Assembly (NCBI GenBank): GCA_027578815.1
Contig: JANBTH010000117.1
Coordinates: forward strand, 1-33,724
From: Coemansia sp. RSA 1804
Lineage: Eukaryota; Kickxellomycota; Kickxellomycetes; Kickxellales; Kickxellaceae
Direction: 5' to 3'
DNA: 33,724 bases
Shown here: positions 24,264 through 33,724 of the stretch, in pieces
Layout of the letters: each line of letters starts with the position of its first letter
How positions within the stretch are numbered: the stretch's first letter is position 1
Notes under the pieces: generated by a model
What the model was told of the DNA's origin: nothing
Seen by the model: the letters and a program-made list of their open reading frames with translations, nothing else
The model's database searches: none
Made by a program: the position numbers and the translations under genes

Positions 24264-27254
24264 ATGACAGCCAAAGGGAAAACAAAACCAGACACTGTAT
24301 CTTCGCTGCGTTCAGTCATTCCTGGCATATTTGATGCCGCGCAGAAAAATATTGTTGGCCATCGGAAGCACGCGGTTGCTCTTCACAAGCTCCAAACCCA
24401 GTGCTACGACCATGACATCGATGGACTTACCGGCGAGGATGCCTTCAACAAAGAATTCATTCGCAATCTGAACAAAGTGCTGGGCATTAAGAAGCGCGAG
24501 CCAAGCGCCGACAAGATTGTCAAGCTGGTGGCAACATTTGTTCAGGTGGGTCACGAAATGGATATCCAAGAACTGTCAAAGAGCAAAGAAAAAGGGAAGA
24601 ATTCCGATAAAGATGAGGACGATGTCTTTGGCGCTGATACCAGCACTGCCGCAACCGATGGCAACGAGAATGTCGACACTGTGTCTTCACGCTTTGTAGA
24701 GCTGTTGATCAGGTATTTGCTTCAAGGATTCTACGCAAAGGAAAAAATGACAAGACTGCGCTGCTGCCAGATAGTTGCAATGTCCGTCACTAGCCTCGGC
24801 GAGATAGATGAAGACCTCTACTTTGAGCTTATCAAAAAGCTAACTGAACGCGTAAGCGACAAGGAATCTTCTATCCGGATGCATGCTGCAATAGCATTGT
24901 CAAAGCTCCAATCGGGCGAGGAAGACGAAGGAGGCGAGGTGGCCGAGGCATTGCTCAATCTTCTTCAAAACGATCCAAACTCTGAGGTTCGTCGTGCCGT
25001 GCTTCTGAACGTTGAAAAAAATCCAAGCACTCTTCCATACGTTCTCGAGCGTGCACGCGATGTGGATCCAATCAACCGAAAGTGTCTGTTTCTCAAAGTG
25101 ATGCCACCCATTGACTACCATCTCCTCAGCATTGAGGATCGTGAGAGATTGCTAGCAGCAGGCATCAATGACAGAGACGCGAACGTTCGCCGGGCATGCG
25201 TTCGCATGATTGGAGAGAGCTGGCTCACTTTTGCCGACCAGAATCTTTTGGAGTTGACATCGTCACTAGATGTAGTTGACAGTCCAGTAGCAAGCAAAGT
25301 TATGCAGTCTCTGTTTACCGCGTATCCCGAGATTCCCGAAAACCTGGATTTCGATCAAGAGCTGTGGGACAATCTGACGCCCGAAATGGCTTTTATCATT
25401 CGCTCGACAATCGAATTCTTCAACGAGCGCAAGGATGCTGACAAGATTGATAAGCACCTTCCAGATGCGATGAGACTTGCCCAGATGCTCGAGAGCCTTG
25501 GGGCAAAACTTGAATCCGAGGTGGACGAAGAAATTTGCCCTGACTACGAGTTTATTATCCATCAACTACTGCTCGTGGCAAAGATGTCCGATTTTCCCGA
25601 TGAAATTGGTAGGCGCGAGATGCTGACCCTGATGCGCAAGATGATAATGGTTCCTGAGATTCCTGAGAACAACATTGAGGCCATATCAGACATAATCCGT
25701 AAGCTCTCCATTGGCGAACAAGATTTTATCCGTATTATGGTTGAGGTTGTGTCCGATGTGCGCGAGCTAGCGCCAGAGCTAAAGAAGAATAGTCCAAAAG
25801 AAGTCCGTTTGGAGGCCTTGCTTGTCAGCATTAAATGCCTTATTATAATCAAGTACATTCTACAGCGATGCTTTGACACACTGAGCGAGGGGTCTTCGAT
25901 GTATGCGCTGCTAACAGAATGCGTGGTGCCTGCTGTTCAGAGCTCAGAGACGGTCCTTCAGGAGTACGGGATAGAATGCCTTGCGCTTTTTTGCTTGCTT
26001 GACAAGAACTTGGCCGTGGATAACATTGTGCTTTTTGCACAGGCTGTTAGTCATGGCAGCGGTGAGTTACATAAAAAGGGACTGGCTGCTATTCTTGACC
26101 TTGCCTTTTTATACGGAATCACCGATCTGTCTGCCTCTTTGGGTACTTGTGCCGATTTTGTTGATCTCATCTACAGAGAGCTTGAAAGCGAAGACATCAA
26201 GGTACAGGCAACCGCAGGCGAAGGACTTGCCAAATTGCTATACGCACACCGTGTGCCCGATCCTGAGGCTGTGCTTGAGGAGCTTCTTGTCCTTTACTTC
26301 CACCCTAAAACTAGCGAGAACGACTCCCTCAGGCAATGCCTTACCTACTTCTTCCCTGCATTTAGCTACATGTCATGTGATAACCAGGCTCTGATGCAAC
26401 AGATCGCAATTCGTGCAATATGCAGGCTGGCAAAGGTACTTAAACAGCAGCAGATCCAGACTCAGCAGCATCAGAAGAATCCGGGCGATGGTCCAGGCGG
26501 TGCAACGCAGGGACAAGCTGCACAGCAAATAGTTGTATGGAGTGACCCGCGTATTTTAGAGGCTATAAGCGCAATGAACAGCAGCACAAACATGCCTATT
26601 ACGACGACCTCATCATCGCGTATTAGTAAATACTCTATGCTTGCGATTGATGCGCTTAAACTGACGTTCACTGAGTCTCCTGGCACACGCAAAGTGCTTG
26701 TGCAGCTTTTGAACAAACTGGCACTTGATGAAAAAACACCTCAAATTCAGCTACAGCAGATGTTTGTGCTTGTGCGTACACTTTCCCAAAAGGGGCTTAT
26801 CACCGACATGATAACCCGCAACTCACTTTCTCGCTTTGAAAGTAGCGTGCTAAAGCTCTTGGATATTGGGAGTGCCAGCGACGTCAATCTGGAAGGTTGG
26901 CTCGGTGAGCCCGAGATGGCCGGTATATTTGAGTTTGTTTCATCTCTTGAAGATACTCACGACTACAGCAGTGAAGGAACTGAAACCACCGAGGAAAATG
27001 TTGACATGCCTGGCGGAAAGGAAATCAGCACGGCTGAATCTGACTCGGAGAATTCTGAAGTTCACGGCGCTCAGGATTCTTTGCGGACCCCTAAGATAAA
27101 TTCTGCAATACCGCTACCGACAAGAGTGAAATCCCAAAGTCCACTTAAGAGATCCAGGGACGAGCATATGGAAGAACTTGCACGTGAGATTGACGAGCTC
27201 TTGGACACCGAAGGCGAAGAGGAAGAACAAGGATATATGGACAATGTCTATTGA
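24264..27254 (+). CDS. Condensin non-SMC subunit CAP-G / Ycg1 / Cnd3, 996 aa
   Basis: HEAT repeats run through the protein, and the order of motifs matches condensin subunit 3. The N-terminal helix carries HRKHAVALHKLQ. FVELLIRYLLQGFYAKEKMT and TRLRCCQIVAMS mark the first conserved HEAT region, followed by SIRMHAAIALSKLQ and NSEVRRAVLLNV. The C-terminal Cnd3 domain covers roughly residues 500-850 (for example YALLTECVVPAVQSSE and LRQCLTYFFPAFSYMS), and a disordered acidic tail ends the protein. CAP-G binds the kleisin CAP-H/Brn1 and DNA, forming the safety-belt DNA-entrapment site of condensin. Length is in family range (yeast Ycg1 1035). The ATG at 24264 is chosen because the open frame upstream begins with GTG and adds nothing conserved. 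Less GC-rich than its left neighbours. An AATAAA at 27267 follows the stop. Confidence 0.95.
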   Translation: MTAKGKTKPDTVSSLRSVIPGIFDAAQKNIVGHRKHAVALHKLQTQCYDHDIDGLTGEDAFNKEFIRNLNKVLGIKKREPSADKIVKLVATFVQVGHEMDIQELSKSKEKGKNSDKDEDDVFGADTSTAATDGNENVDTVSSRFVELLIRYLLQGFYAKEKMTRLRCCQIVAMSVTSLGEIDEDLYFELIKKLTERVSDKESSIRMHAAIALSKLQSGEEDEGGEVAEALLNLLQNDPNSEVRRAVLLNVEKNPSTLPYVLERARDVDPINRKCLFLKVMPPIDYHLLSIEDRERLLAAGINDRDANVRRACVRMIGESWLTFADQNLLELTSSLDVVDSPVASKVMQSLFTAYPEIPENLDFDQELWDNLTPEMAFIIRSTIEFFNERKDADKIDKHLPDAMRLAQMLESLGAKLESEVDEEICPDYEFIIHQLLLVAKMSDFPDEIGRREMLTLMRKMIMVPEIPENNIEAISDIIRKLSIGEQDFIRIMVEVVSDVRELAPELKKNSPKEVRLEALLVSIKCLIIIKYILQRCFDTLSEGSSMYALLTECVVPAVQSSETVLQEYGIECLALFCLLDKNLAVDNIVLFAQAVSHGSGELHKKGLAAILDLAFLYGITDLSASLGTCADFVDLIYRELESEDIKVQATAGEGLAKLLYAHRVPDPEAVLEELLVLYFHPKTSENDSLRQCLTYFFPAFSYMSCDNQALMQQIAIRAICRLAKVLKQQQIQTQQHQKNPGDGPGGATQGQAAQQIVVWSDPRILEAISAMNSSTNMPITTTSSSRISKYSMLAIDALKLTFTESPGTRKVLVQLLNKLALDEKTPQIQLQQMFVLVRTLSQKGLITDMITRNSLSRFESSVLKLLDIGSASDVNLEGWLGEPEMAGIFEFVSSLEDTHDYSSEGTETTEENVDMPGGKEISTAESDSENSEVHGAQDSLRTPKINSAIPLPTRVKSQSPLKRSRDEHMEELAREIDELLDTEGEEEEQGYMDNVY

Positions 27255-29109
27255 ATATTTATGTTTAATAAAAAAGAATTTGGTTATTTATTATTATAAT
27301 ATTTGAAAAAACGAATATTCAATGCCACTTGGAGCATTGCAAACACAACATACGAGATCCTAATGCCAACCATTCATCAGTTCCTTGGCATTTTAGTAGC
27401 ACATGTCTGTTCTATTTTATTCAAAATGATGCTGTATTTAGCAAGATACAGAAAATACGAGTGGAAAAGAAGAAATACATTGGAAATTTGGTAGGTGCGC
27501 TTGCAATTCACAGGTTTCTGGCGATGGAGAATAATGAAAGATAGATGTTTAGCAGCATTTACTATAAGATGTTGCAAGCTTAAAGTAAAAGGAGGACCTG
27601 TGACTTTCGCATCGTAGGCTTACTGGCTCTAAGCATACAAGAGAAGCTTACATAGTAGTGGTACTTTTTAGCCCCCTTTATTAAATCAATTTAGCTGCAA
27701 AGCCAGAACTTGTGGTAGTAAAGAGAGCCGTACTGTTTAAAGTGCTTCTACCAGTTTGTCAGGTCATTTGGTGTGCTTTCTTAGTAACCATACAATGTTT
27801 GTTATTTTACCATCTCACGCAGATGCCCTGACTGATTCAAATGTTGAGAATGCCCTGACTCGTAACATCCATTTCACATCATCCACAACTATAAAAACGC
27901 TTGGATCATAAAATAGCAAGACCAAGAAAATTATTGTTCCTACACACGCAATTCAGTGAGTATACGTCTTTAGCTAACGTAGCCTGGACGAAATGCCCAA
28001 GTGTAAGCACAGACTTTATGAGACTAGTTATTTTGATAGAGAGTAGGAATGCTTTTATTCCCAATATGCAAATAAAACATGCCATTTACACGTCCATAAT
28101 GGAAGTAATGGAAATAAAAATGTAATTGATAGACCGCAAAGAATAAAAAAGAAAAAAGTGAAATGAAAAACCTGAGCACAACGCTGCAATATAAGGCTGC
28201 ATTTTGTGAGGAACAAAACAGATCAAAACGAAAATAATACAAATCAACACGTACGTCTACCATATATGTTGAACATGGTCCGTAATACAATTAGATTAGA
28301 TTGGCATGACACTGTTGTGAGGAGTTAAGCCGACCTTACGTTTACACAATAAATGAGAAGTTTATTTTAATAAGCAATGTAAGAGCAAAACATACAAAGG
28401 AGAACTTTTCCCCTTGTTGTGTGGGGGCGGATTTTAAATTCCTCCGATTGTGTCCTATCTCCGTAGTGTGTCGTGTCTCACGGATTGCCCTGATCTAAGC
28501 CTTGATCAGAGGGTCCCACGATAGTTTTGAACAACTTTTTTTATTTTGTAAACAAGCAAAAGAGGCTGTGGTGTATGCGATAAGTACTATTTTTGCTTTT
28601 ATTGCTCTAAAACATAGCCTAATGGTCAAAAAGGCAGGCGCTATTTTATGTACTTCAACTATAAATGCAGCATTTTTTCCAAGAGTAAATATGCTGCCCG
28701 CTGTTTAACGTTAGTTTTTGGTAAAGTTGACAGCTTTCATGAACTGGTTAATTTTGCTTGTCTGAATAATCGGGGGAAAACGGAAATTCTTCGGTGGGTG
28801 AATAGGTCTTGAGATGGCATTAGAGTAAGACTGATGAGACAAGGAAAGGGCTAAATTACACACAGTGCATAGATATTTTTCTTGGCATTGTTTTTTACAC
28901 CTTTCTGATCTAGACCAGGGGCTTTCCTCTCCTTCCCAAGCTGTCTTTCTTTTTTGTGGCAGTCAAAATAAATTTAGCTGTCTTTTCTTGTCAAATCTAA
29001 AACTTTACCCATTTCAGCTGTTTCTATTGCAGTGAATTCGTCGATTGTAAAGCGGCCGTCTATTCTTGCTCTTGCTTTTCAATCTTTATTTTATTTTTAT
29101 TCTCTCGTC
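27255..29109. other. Long AT-rich intergenic region
   Basis: 1.85 kb without a supportable gene. Polyadenylation signal AATAAA at 27267-27272 serves the condensin gene. ATGCCCTGACT occurs twice (27823-27833 and 27850-27860), and TGCCCTGA again at 28486. A GC-richer island with small hairpins at about 28405-28515 ends in T7 (28531-28537) and is a weak candidate RNA gene. Reading frames here are short and AT-driven. Confidence 0.45.
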
Positions 29110-30327
29110 ATGAGGCGTTTGGTGCTCCAATTTGGCATGCAAAAGAAAGCGCTGCTGCTATTCTCTGGGCTTTTAAGACCAGGTGCCAGTTTGCAGGCCA
29201 GACAGCCGATCAAGGGCGCAGAGGCAGCGTTGGCGACAATTTGCGGCAGAGAATCCAGATCAAAAAGCAAGGGCGTGAGAGACACCTTGGTACCGCACGC
29301 GGAGCACCAAAGAGCACGGGCAATAATCACAGAGGAGGGTCTGGGCGCAAAAGCAACAAAAGCGCCAGACTTTTTCGTATCAGAAAAAAGAGCAACAGCC
29401 TTTTGGGCGAGGCTTGCACGAGTGGACAATATTTATTCCGCTATTTCACAAGACACATATTTTTCGTCTCTTTCTTCCGGAGCAAAATTATTTTCGTTAC
29501 ACAGTAGAAGGAATCAGTATTTCTTGGCATTTGCATCGGCCCGCAACCCTAACACAAATCACAAGGCAGTACATAGTACAATAGCAAATTTACTCGCAAC
29601 TAGGGCGTTTTCAAGTTTGTCGCGCTATAGCAGCAAGTGTTTAGCAAGCAAGATGACTCAGCACCACTTTGTTCCAGTTACGGAAGCAGCAAGCAGCAGC
29701 AGGCCATTGTCGCCGGTTTCAGCGACATCGACAGTTTCCTCTGTTGGGTCCACGATGGGAGTGCGTAACATAAGCAACGGCAGCGGCAGCAGCAGTGAGG
29801 GCAGCAGACACAAGAACGACGAGGACGTTGAAAGTAGACTGGAGTTGGGCGAGAGGCAGACTGAAGAGGGCAACAAGGAGCCGCAGCAGGGAGAAAAGAA
29901 GCCAGGGCGGTTCAAAATACTGATGCAGCAATATGGACGCGTGGCCATACTGATGTACCTGCTTGTGTCCATGGTGGACCTTAGCATCTGCGTGTGGGGC
30001 GTGTGGCTAGGCGGCGACAGCGTGGTGTACACGATAAACTCATACCTTGGGCAGTACATTCCGCGGCTGCAAAAGGCGGCACAGCGCATGGAGGAGGGGC
30101 AGGGAGGAGGAGCCGATCGATGGGCGACTATATTTGTGGTTGGCTACGCAGTCCACAAGTGTCTGACGCCGCTGCGGCTGGCGGTGACGGCTGCTATACT
30201 TCCGTGGTCGGCGCGCACTGCACAGAAGTGGGGTTTGACCTGGCTGATTCCAAAGTCGGCGCCGCCGGTTAAGCACCACAAGCCAATTTCAAAAGCAACG
30301 GATGCCATTCGACGCAAGCTAAAGTAG
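29110..30327 (+). CDS. DUF1279 / FAM210-like mitochondrial inner-membrane protein, 405 aa
   Basis: Residues 267-376 form a DUF1279 domain. FKILMQQYGRVAILMYLLVS leads into a first transmembrane helix (about 278-300), and ATIFVVGYAVHKCLTPLRL leads into a second (about 339-364) ending ILPWSARTAQKWG. DUF1279 proteins include animal FAM210A/B (mitochondrial translation and metabolism) and yeast Nat2. Residues 1-32 are basic and hydrophobic without acidic residues, a typical presequence. Another presequence-like stretch precedes Met182 (RAFSSLSRYSSKCLASK). The first 265 residues look disordered, Ser-rich and poorly conserved, so a start at Met182 (29653) or an unseen intron in the N-terminal part is possible. 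A C-terminal basic tail of about 30 residues faces one side of the membrane. Confidence 0.82.
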   Translation: MRRLVLQFGMQKKALLLFSGLLRPGASLQARQPIKGAEAALATICGRESRSKSKGVRDTLVPHAEHQRARAIITEEGLGAKATKAPDFFVSEKRATAFWARLARVDNIYSAISQDTYFSSLSSGAKLFSLHSRRNQYFLAFASARNPNTNHKAVHSTIANLLATRAFSSLSRYSSKCLASKMTQHHFVPVTEAASSSRPLSPVSATSTVSSVGSTMGVRNISNGSGSSSEGSRHKNDEDVESRLELGERQTEEGNKEPQQGEKKPGRFKILMQQYGRVAILMYLLVSMVDLSICVWGVWLGGDSVVYTINSYLGQYIPRLQKAAQRMEEGQGGGADRWATIFVVGYAVHKCLTPLRLAVTAAILPWSARTAQKWGLTWLIPKSAPPVKHHKPISKATDAIRRKLK

Positions 30328-30690
30328 GAGGCGTGCCCCTTTATGGCACTATTTTCTTTCTGAAGCTTCTTCCTTGTTCTTTCTGAAAGCCCAGTTCACC
30401 CGCGCCTAATCAACAAGATTGCTCTCATCGATCAGCAGATTCGGATCACCGAAGCTTACAAGGCTTAGATGCAGGAAAAAAATTGCTTTTTTCTTTTTTT
30501 TTCTTCTGTGGTGATGGGAAAACAAACAAGTAAACAAGCAAACAGCAGCGCGTGTTTTGGATTTCAGCATCTTTTTACTCCTCCTTTTCACTCCCCCACT
30601 CTACTCCTTGTGTCTGTTAGCAAACCATTGTGTCTTTCTTCCACTTTAAAGCAATAAATACTACTCAAACCAGACCAAGCAGAAGCAACA
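30328..30690. other. Intergenic region between the DUF1279 and acidic-protein genes
   Basis: 363 bases with T-rich and A-rich runs (30478-30505) and CT-rich sequence before the next start codon. It holds promoter and leader sequence. No gene seen. Confidence 0.45.
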
Positions 30691-31734
30691 ATGTCGTATC
30701 TCCAGGCGATCGCCAAGGATGGCAAAACCGACGAGCAGCGGTACGACGAATTCACGGAGTACATGTTTAAGGACGGGGTGATTGAGAAGGCGCTTGAGGC
30801 GGAGGACTACGATGGCGAGTATCCAGGCATCATCCAGGAGAAGATAGCGGCAGACATGACGACGGTTGGCATGGCATACGATCCCAACGACAAGACGGCA
30901 TCGGTGGAGCGCCATCGCGCGATGACGCTTCGCAACGGCATCGACAAGGAGGTGCGCGGGCTGTGCAAGTCGCTGGATGGGATGATTTCGTACGAGCTGT
31001 CGGAGGAGGACGTCAAGGCAATCAAGGAGCTTGAGCTCAAAGAGGACGAGATCGAGGACAAGATCTTTGTGCGTCCGTTCTGCCTGTACCAGATCGATGT
31101 CAAGCACATGTACAAGAAGGACCTCCAGGCGCTGCCCGAGGATCCGGTGGTGTTTGCAAAGCTGGCTCTGGAGCACGAGATGGACTGCACCTACGAGGAC
31201 TCGGACGACGAGGACTGGGTTGACGACGGCGAGGATGAGGATGAGGATGAGAGCGATGACGATGACGATGAAGAGTCAGGCTCGGGCGGCTCCGATTCGG
31301 ACGAAGCGGAGGATGAGAAAAAGGCGGTGGAGGATGCGGGCTCCAAAGGAAAGGGCAAGGCTGCCGCCGATGAAGATGAAGAGCATGAGGAAGAAGAGCA
31401 TGAGCATGAGCATGGCGAACACTGTTCACACAGCCACGACATTGTGGACATTGACGAGGAGCTTCCGTTTGATGAGAGCGAGGTCTCGGTCAACGCGGCG
31501 TCTGACGGCCTCAAGCTGCTGGGCGAGCACAAGGACAAGGTTGTCGAGATGCTGGAGAACACAACCGGCCTTTCCATCGACAGCTTTAAGTCCTATCACT
31601 TCCCCGGCCGCCACTACATTGTCGCCTGGGTTGGCGACTTTGCCGTCTACGGCATTCGCATCTCCTACCCAATGCTGATTGATGATTCCGATGCTGAGGA
31701 CGCCAGCGACGATGAAGATGAAGATGACGACTAG
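30691..31734 (+). CDS. Acidic, His-rich protein of unknown function, 347 aa
   Basis: I do not recognise this family. Residues 1-167 are a globular, charged domain with conserved-looking pieces YDEFTEYMFKDGVIEKAL, EYPGIIQEKIAADM and EDKIFVRPFCLYQIDVKHMY. Residues 168-240 are almost entirely Asp/Glu/Ser. Residues 232-249 add a His cluster (HEHEHGEHCSHSHD) that could bind zinc, copper or nickel. A second folded segment follows at about 270-328 (FPGRHYIVAWVGDFAVYGIRISYP), then a final Asp/Glu tail. No signal peptide or membrane segment is present. The composition suits a nuclear or nucleolar chaperone, or a protein handling basic partners, but that is inference from charge only. The gene is intronless, GC-rich and C-ending in codon choice, with the start in good context (caacaATGTC), suggesting solid expression. 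Confidence 0.8.
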   Translation: MSYLQAIAKDGKTDEQRYDEFTEYMFKDGVIEKALEAEDYDGEYPGIIQEKIAADMTTVGMAYDPNDKTASVERHRAMTLRNGIDKEVRGLCKSLDGMISYELSEEDVKAIKELELKEDEIEDKIFVRPFCLYQIDVKHMYKKDLQALPEDPVVFAKLALEHEMDCTYEDSDDEDWVDDGEDEDEDESDDDDDEESGSGGSDSDEAEDEKKAVEDAGSKGKGKAAADEDEEHEEEEHEHEHGEHCSHSHDIVDIDEELPFDESEVSVNAASDGLKLLGEHKDKVVEMLENTTGLSIDSFKSYHFPGRHYIVAWVGDFAVYGIRISYPMLIDDSDAEDASDDEDEDDD

Positions 31735-31959
31735 AGCCATCTTTCATTTAATATAATAATTCCTTAATTTTCTCTATCCCAAAACCCTTCTGCTTTTACT
31801 TCTGCATCTAGCCCTGCGTCCTGTCTCTCCACTTGACATCTTTTTATCTTGTGCGAGGCCGTCGCTTTTGTCAGCAAGCTCATGCCTATTCTCTTTTTTG
31901 TTTTGTGTTTTGTACTTTTGGTTTGTTCCACTGTTTACTGGACAGAAAGTTGAGAACTT

Positions 31960-32510
31960 ATGGATCTTTCAAATAAAGAAAAGGTAGGTTAATGTTGTGA
32001 CTACTGCTTGCATTCTACACTTTGCGCAAGTGCATCAATCAGCTGAGTCGGCTCTGCTGGGCTTGTTTTTTCTTCTCTGTTTCTGGCTGTGTAGATTCTG
32101 AGTGACGACGAGATCAGATGGGAGTCGCGCAAGCTAGGTGCAATATTCGGTGCTAGCGCCATATTTGTTGCTTCAGTGTTTGGCAAAAAGGCCCTTGGCC
32201 TGTCGCCACGGGCAAACTTTATTTCGTCTGTTGGTAAGCATTGTTTTTGACAACCAGAGAATGCTTTTTAGCATGGGTCTAGTAATTGTACGATGTTCTG
32301 GATCTTTACAAATCATCAGTCAAGGCTCCGCTGTGCCTTCTAACATCCTTATATGTACCCTTATTTCTTTTTCTGTGTGCTGTAGCCACTGGTGGTCTGT
32401 CTGGGTACATGTGGCACGGTTTCACCAGGCAGGCCTACCAGAAAAAGCGTCTCCAGCTTCTGGATGAGCAGCGGCAAGTGCAAAAGTCCTCCAGCAAACC
32501 CCAAACCTGA
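31960..32510 (+). CDS. Small membrane protein of unknown function, three exons, 95 aa
   Basis: Exons are 31960-31983, 32095-32233 and 32386-32510. The introns (111 and 152 bases) begin GTAGGT and GTAAGC and end GTGTAG and CTGTAG. The joined frame is exactly 96 codons. The protein starts MDLSNKEKILSDDEIRWESR, then has hydrophobic Ala/Gly-rich segments at about 31-45 (FGASAIFVASVFGKK) and 57-70 (TGGLSGYMWHGF), and a Lys/Gln-rich C-terminal helix. It resembles small two-helix mitochondrial or ER proteins (OCIA-like in layout), but I cannot name a family. Evidence for the gene is the fit of four splice sites with phase and the continuity of the hydrophobic pattern. The first exon of only eight codons is the weakest part. 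Confidence 0.68.
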
Positions 32511-33724
32511 AAGATGTAGCGCTGTTCCATAAATAGACTCAGAACAGCACAACAGATGCATGCGCGCGCTTTTCTGCATTCTCTGCGTCTATTCTTAACT
32601 CCTGCCTTGGTTTCCTGTTTGCACGGTCTAGTGGTTTTATTGTTTTGATTTTTTAATAACCAGAAACCCTAATTTTTAATAATAACATTAGACAGCCCAA
32701 ATAGCGGACACAGCCTGCTGTGGTTTAACTATTCCTATTACTTCACCATGGGTGTGGTCCCAGCAATACAATGGATATAAAACCACGCTTCTTGGATGGT
32801 GAAGCAAAAAAGTGGGAGAAGGCGAGGAAGACAAAAATGAAGCAAATCCATCCCATTGGACCGATGGTCTGCGAATACCAGGCGCATAATGTAATCATTA
32901 TATATGCGCTAATATTCCTCCTTTTCTGCACTGTGCCAGCGAAAGTAAAAGTACACAAGATACAGTCCAGACCTTCTCTTCTTCCACTGCTCGCTTCACT
33001 GATTTAATGTCCCAACGATGTAATGTAAAAGCTTAATATATTTATTTCTTTTGTCTTGAGCTGTTACCTTTTGTTCATGGTTCAATCAACTCGTGCGTCC
33101 ATCCATCTCTGCTTGAGGCTTCACTTTCTTTCCAAACTTTTTTCCCTAACCATCTCATTCTCTTAACTCCCACATTAAATGCAATATCCCCCCATCTTTT
33201 GCTCACAAGAAAACCACAACAATCACCAGCAATAATCTGACTGTTCAAAAGTCCGTTCCCGTTTTCCTTTCTGTAATTTTTATACTTTGTATCCTAATTG
33301 CTCCCTTTTCTTTTTTGCCTTTAGAAAAGCCATACTATATACCAGCTTTTTGGAATCTGCCTTTACTTCCTGCTCATTATCCGGATATCTCCTCCTTTTC
33401 TCTTTTATCTGGTCTGTTTACATTTCGCTTCGCATCAGCTTTGCAGTGTCGAATCCTATTAACTAGCTTTTGGTTGCACAACTGTTTAAACCACTACAAA
33501 AAAACAAATAGCATAGTTAAAACCTCTTCATTGCGTCTCTCTATCCCCTTTGCGGCTATCGGCTCATACTCAACGCAGATACACTATTCCGCTTCACTTA
33601 CTTTCCGTCTCAAGCGTGACTAAAGCGTGGGAGGCAGTGTCATTTGTCCGCAAATGCGCTTTCGGTTTATAGTGTTTCGGGCACAGCCTAAGCAGGACTC
33701 GATTGTCTTTTCCATATACCTTGA
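32511..33724. other. Right-end intergenic region
   Basis: 1.2 kb with no supportable gene. An exact telobox AAACCCTAA lies at 32664-32672. From 33050 onwards the plus strand is strongly pyrimidine-rich (TTTC/CTTT runs), as seen before other start codons in this window. A plus-strand gene may therefore begin just beyond the right edge. Open frames at 32771-33007 and 33315-33623 show no family features. Confidence 0.4.

Noticed and set aside
27901..28125. 74-residue plus-strand frame in the AT-rich gap
   Set aside because: It lacks an ATG at the start of the frame, has AT-driven composition, and shows no recognisable motif.
28832..28908. Possible C/D-box snoRNA (TGATGA at 28832, CTGA at 28905)
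   Set aside because: The flanking bases do not form the terminal stem next to the two boxes; the motifs are short and expected by chance.
32771..33623. Two short plus-strand frames near the right end
   Set aside because: Pyrimidine-rich promoter-like sequence with no domain, no splice partners I could fit, and no conserved pattern.

Overview
The window is nuclear DNA from a filamentous fungus. Long intronless reading frames alternate with genes carrying a few short GT-AG introns. Several gene families are fungal: MSS51, PET127, YHM2, an SPX-RING ligase and a TMF/Sgm1 golgin. Poly-Q and poly-A coding repeats, CCAAT-rich promoters and coding blocks of alternating GC and AT richness suggest an early-diverging lineage such as Kickxellomycotina. 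That placement is inferred by feel and was not tested. No tRNA, rRNA, transposon or CRISPR array was recognised.

Layout. Bases 1-434 (-) hold the 5' part of a PET127-like gene that runs off the left edge. A divergent intergenic region then leads to a membrane protein with LEA-like amphipathic repeats (1024-2334, +). A minus-strand block follows: a mitochondrial PPR protein (2569-5442), a two-exon SPX-RING ubiquitin ligase ending in a CaaX box (5749-7639) and acidic ribosomal protein P2 (8354-8686). A plus-strand block follows: a questin-oxidase-like protein (9896-11392), MSS51 (11867-13243), RCC1/Ran exchange factor (14582-16096), a TMF-type golgin (16483-18987) and a three-exon YHM2-like carrier (19924-21538). 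A Sel1-repeat protein resembling Dsf2/Nif1 (21932-23218, -) converges on YHM2 and diverges from condensin subunit CAP-G/Ycg1 (24264-27254, +). After a long AT-rich gap come a DUF1279/FAM210-like mitochondrial protein (29110-30327, +), an unrecognised acidic His-rich protein (30691-31734, +) and a 95-residue three-exon membrane protein (31960-32510, +). The last 1.2 kb shows no gene I can support.

The genes do not form one pathway. However, an unusually large share (PET127, PPR, MSS51, YHM2 and DUF1279, perhaps also the questin-oxidase-like gene) encode nuclear proteins for mitochondrial RNA, translation or metabolism. The less understood items are the LEA-like protein, the acidic His-rich protein, the small spliced membrane protein, a 24-bp hairpin followed by a T9 tract at 19235-19319, and a candidate orphan first exon at 13890-13902.
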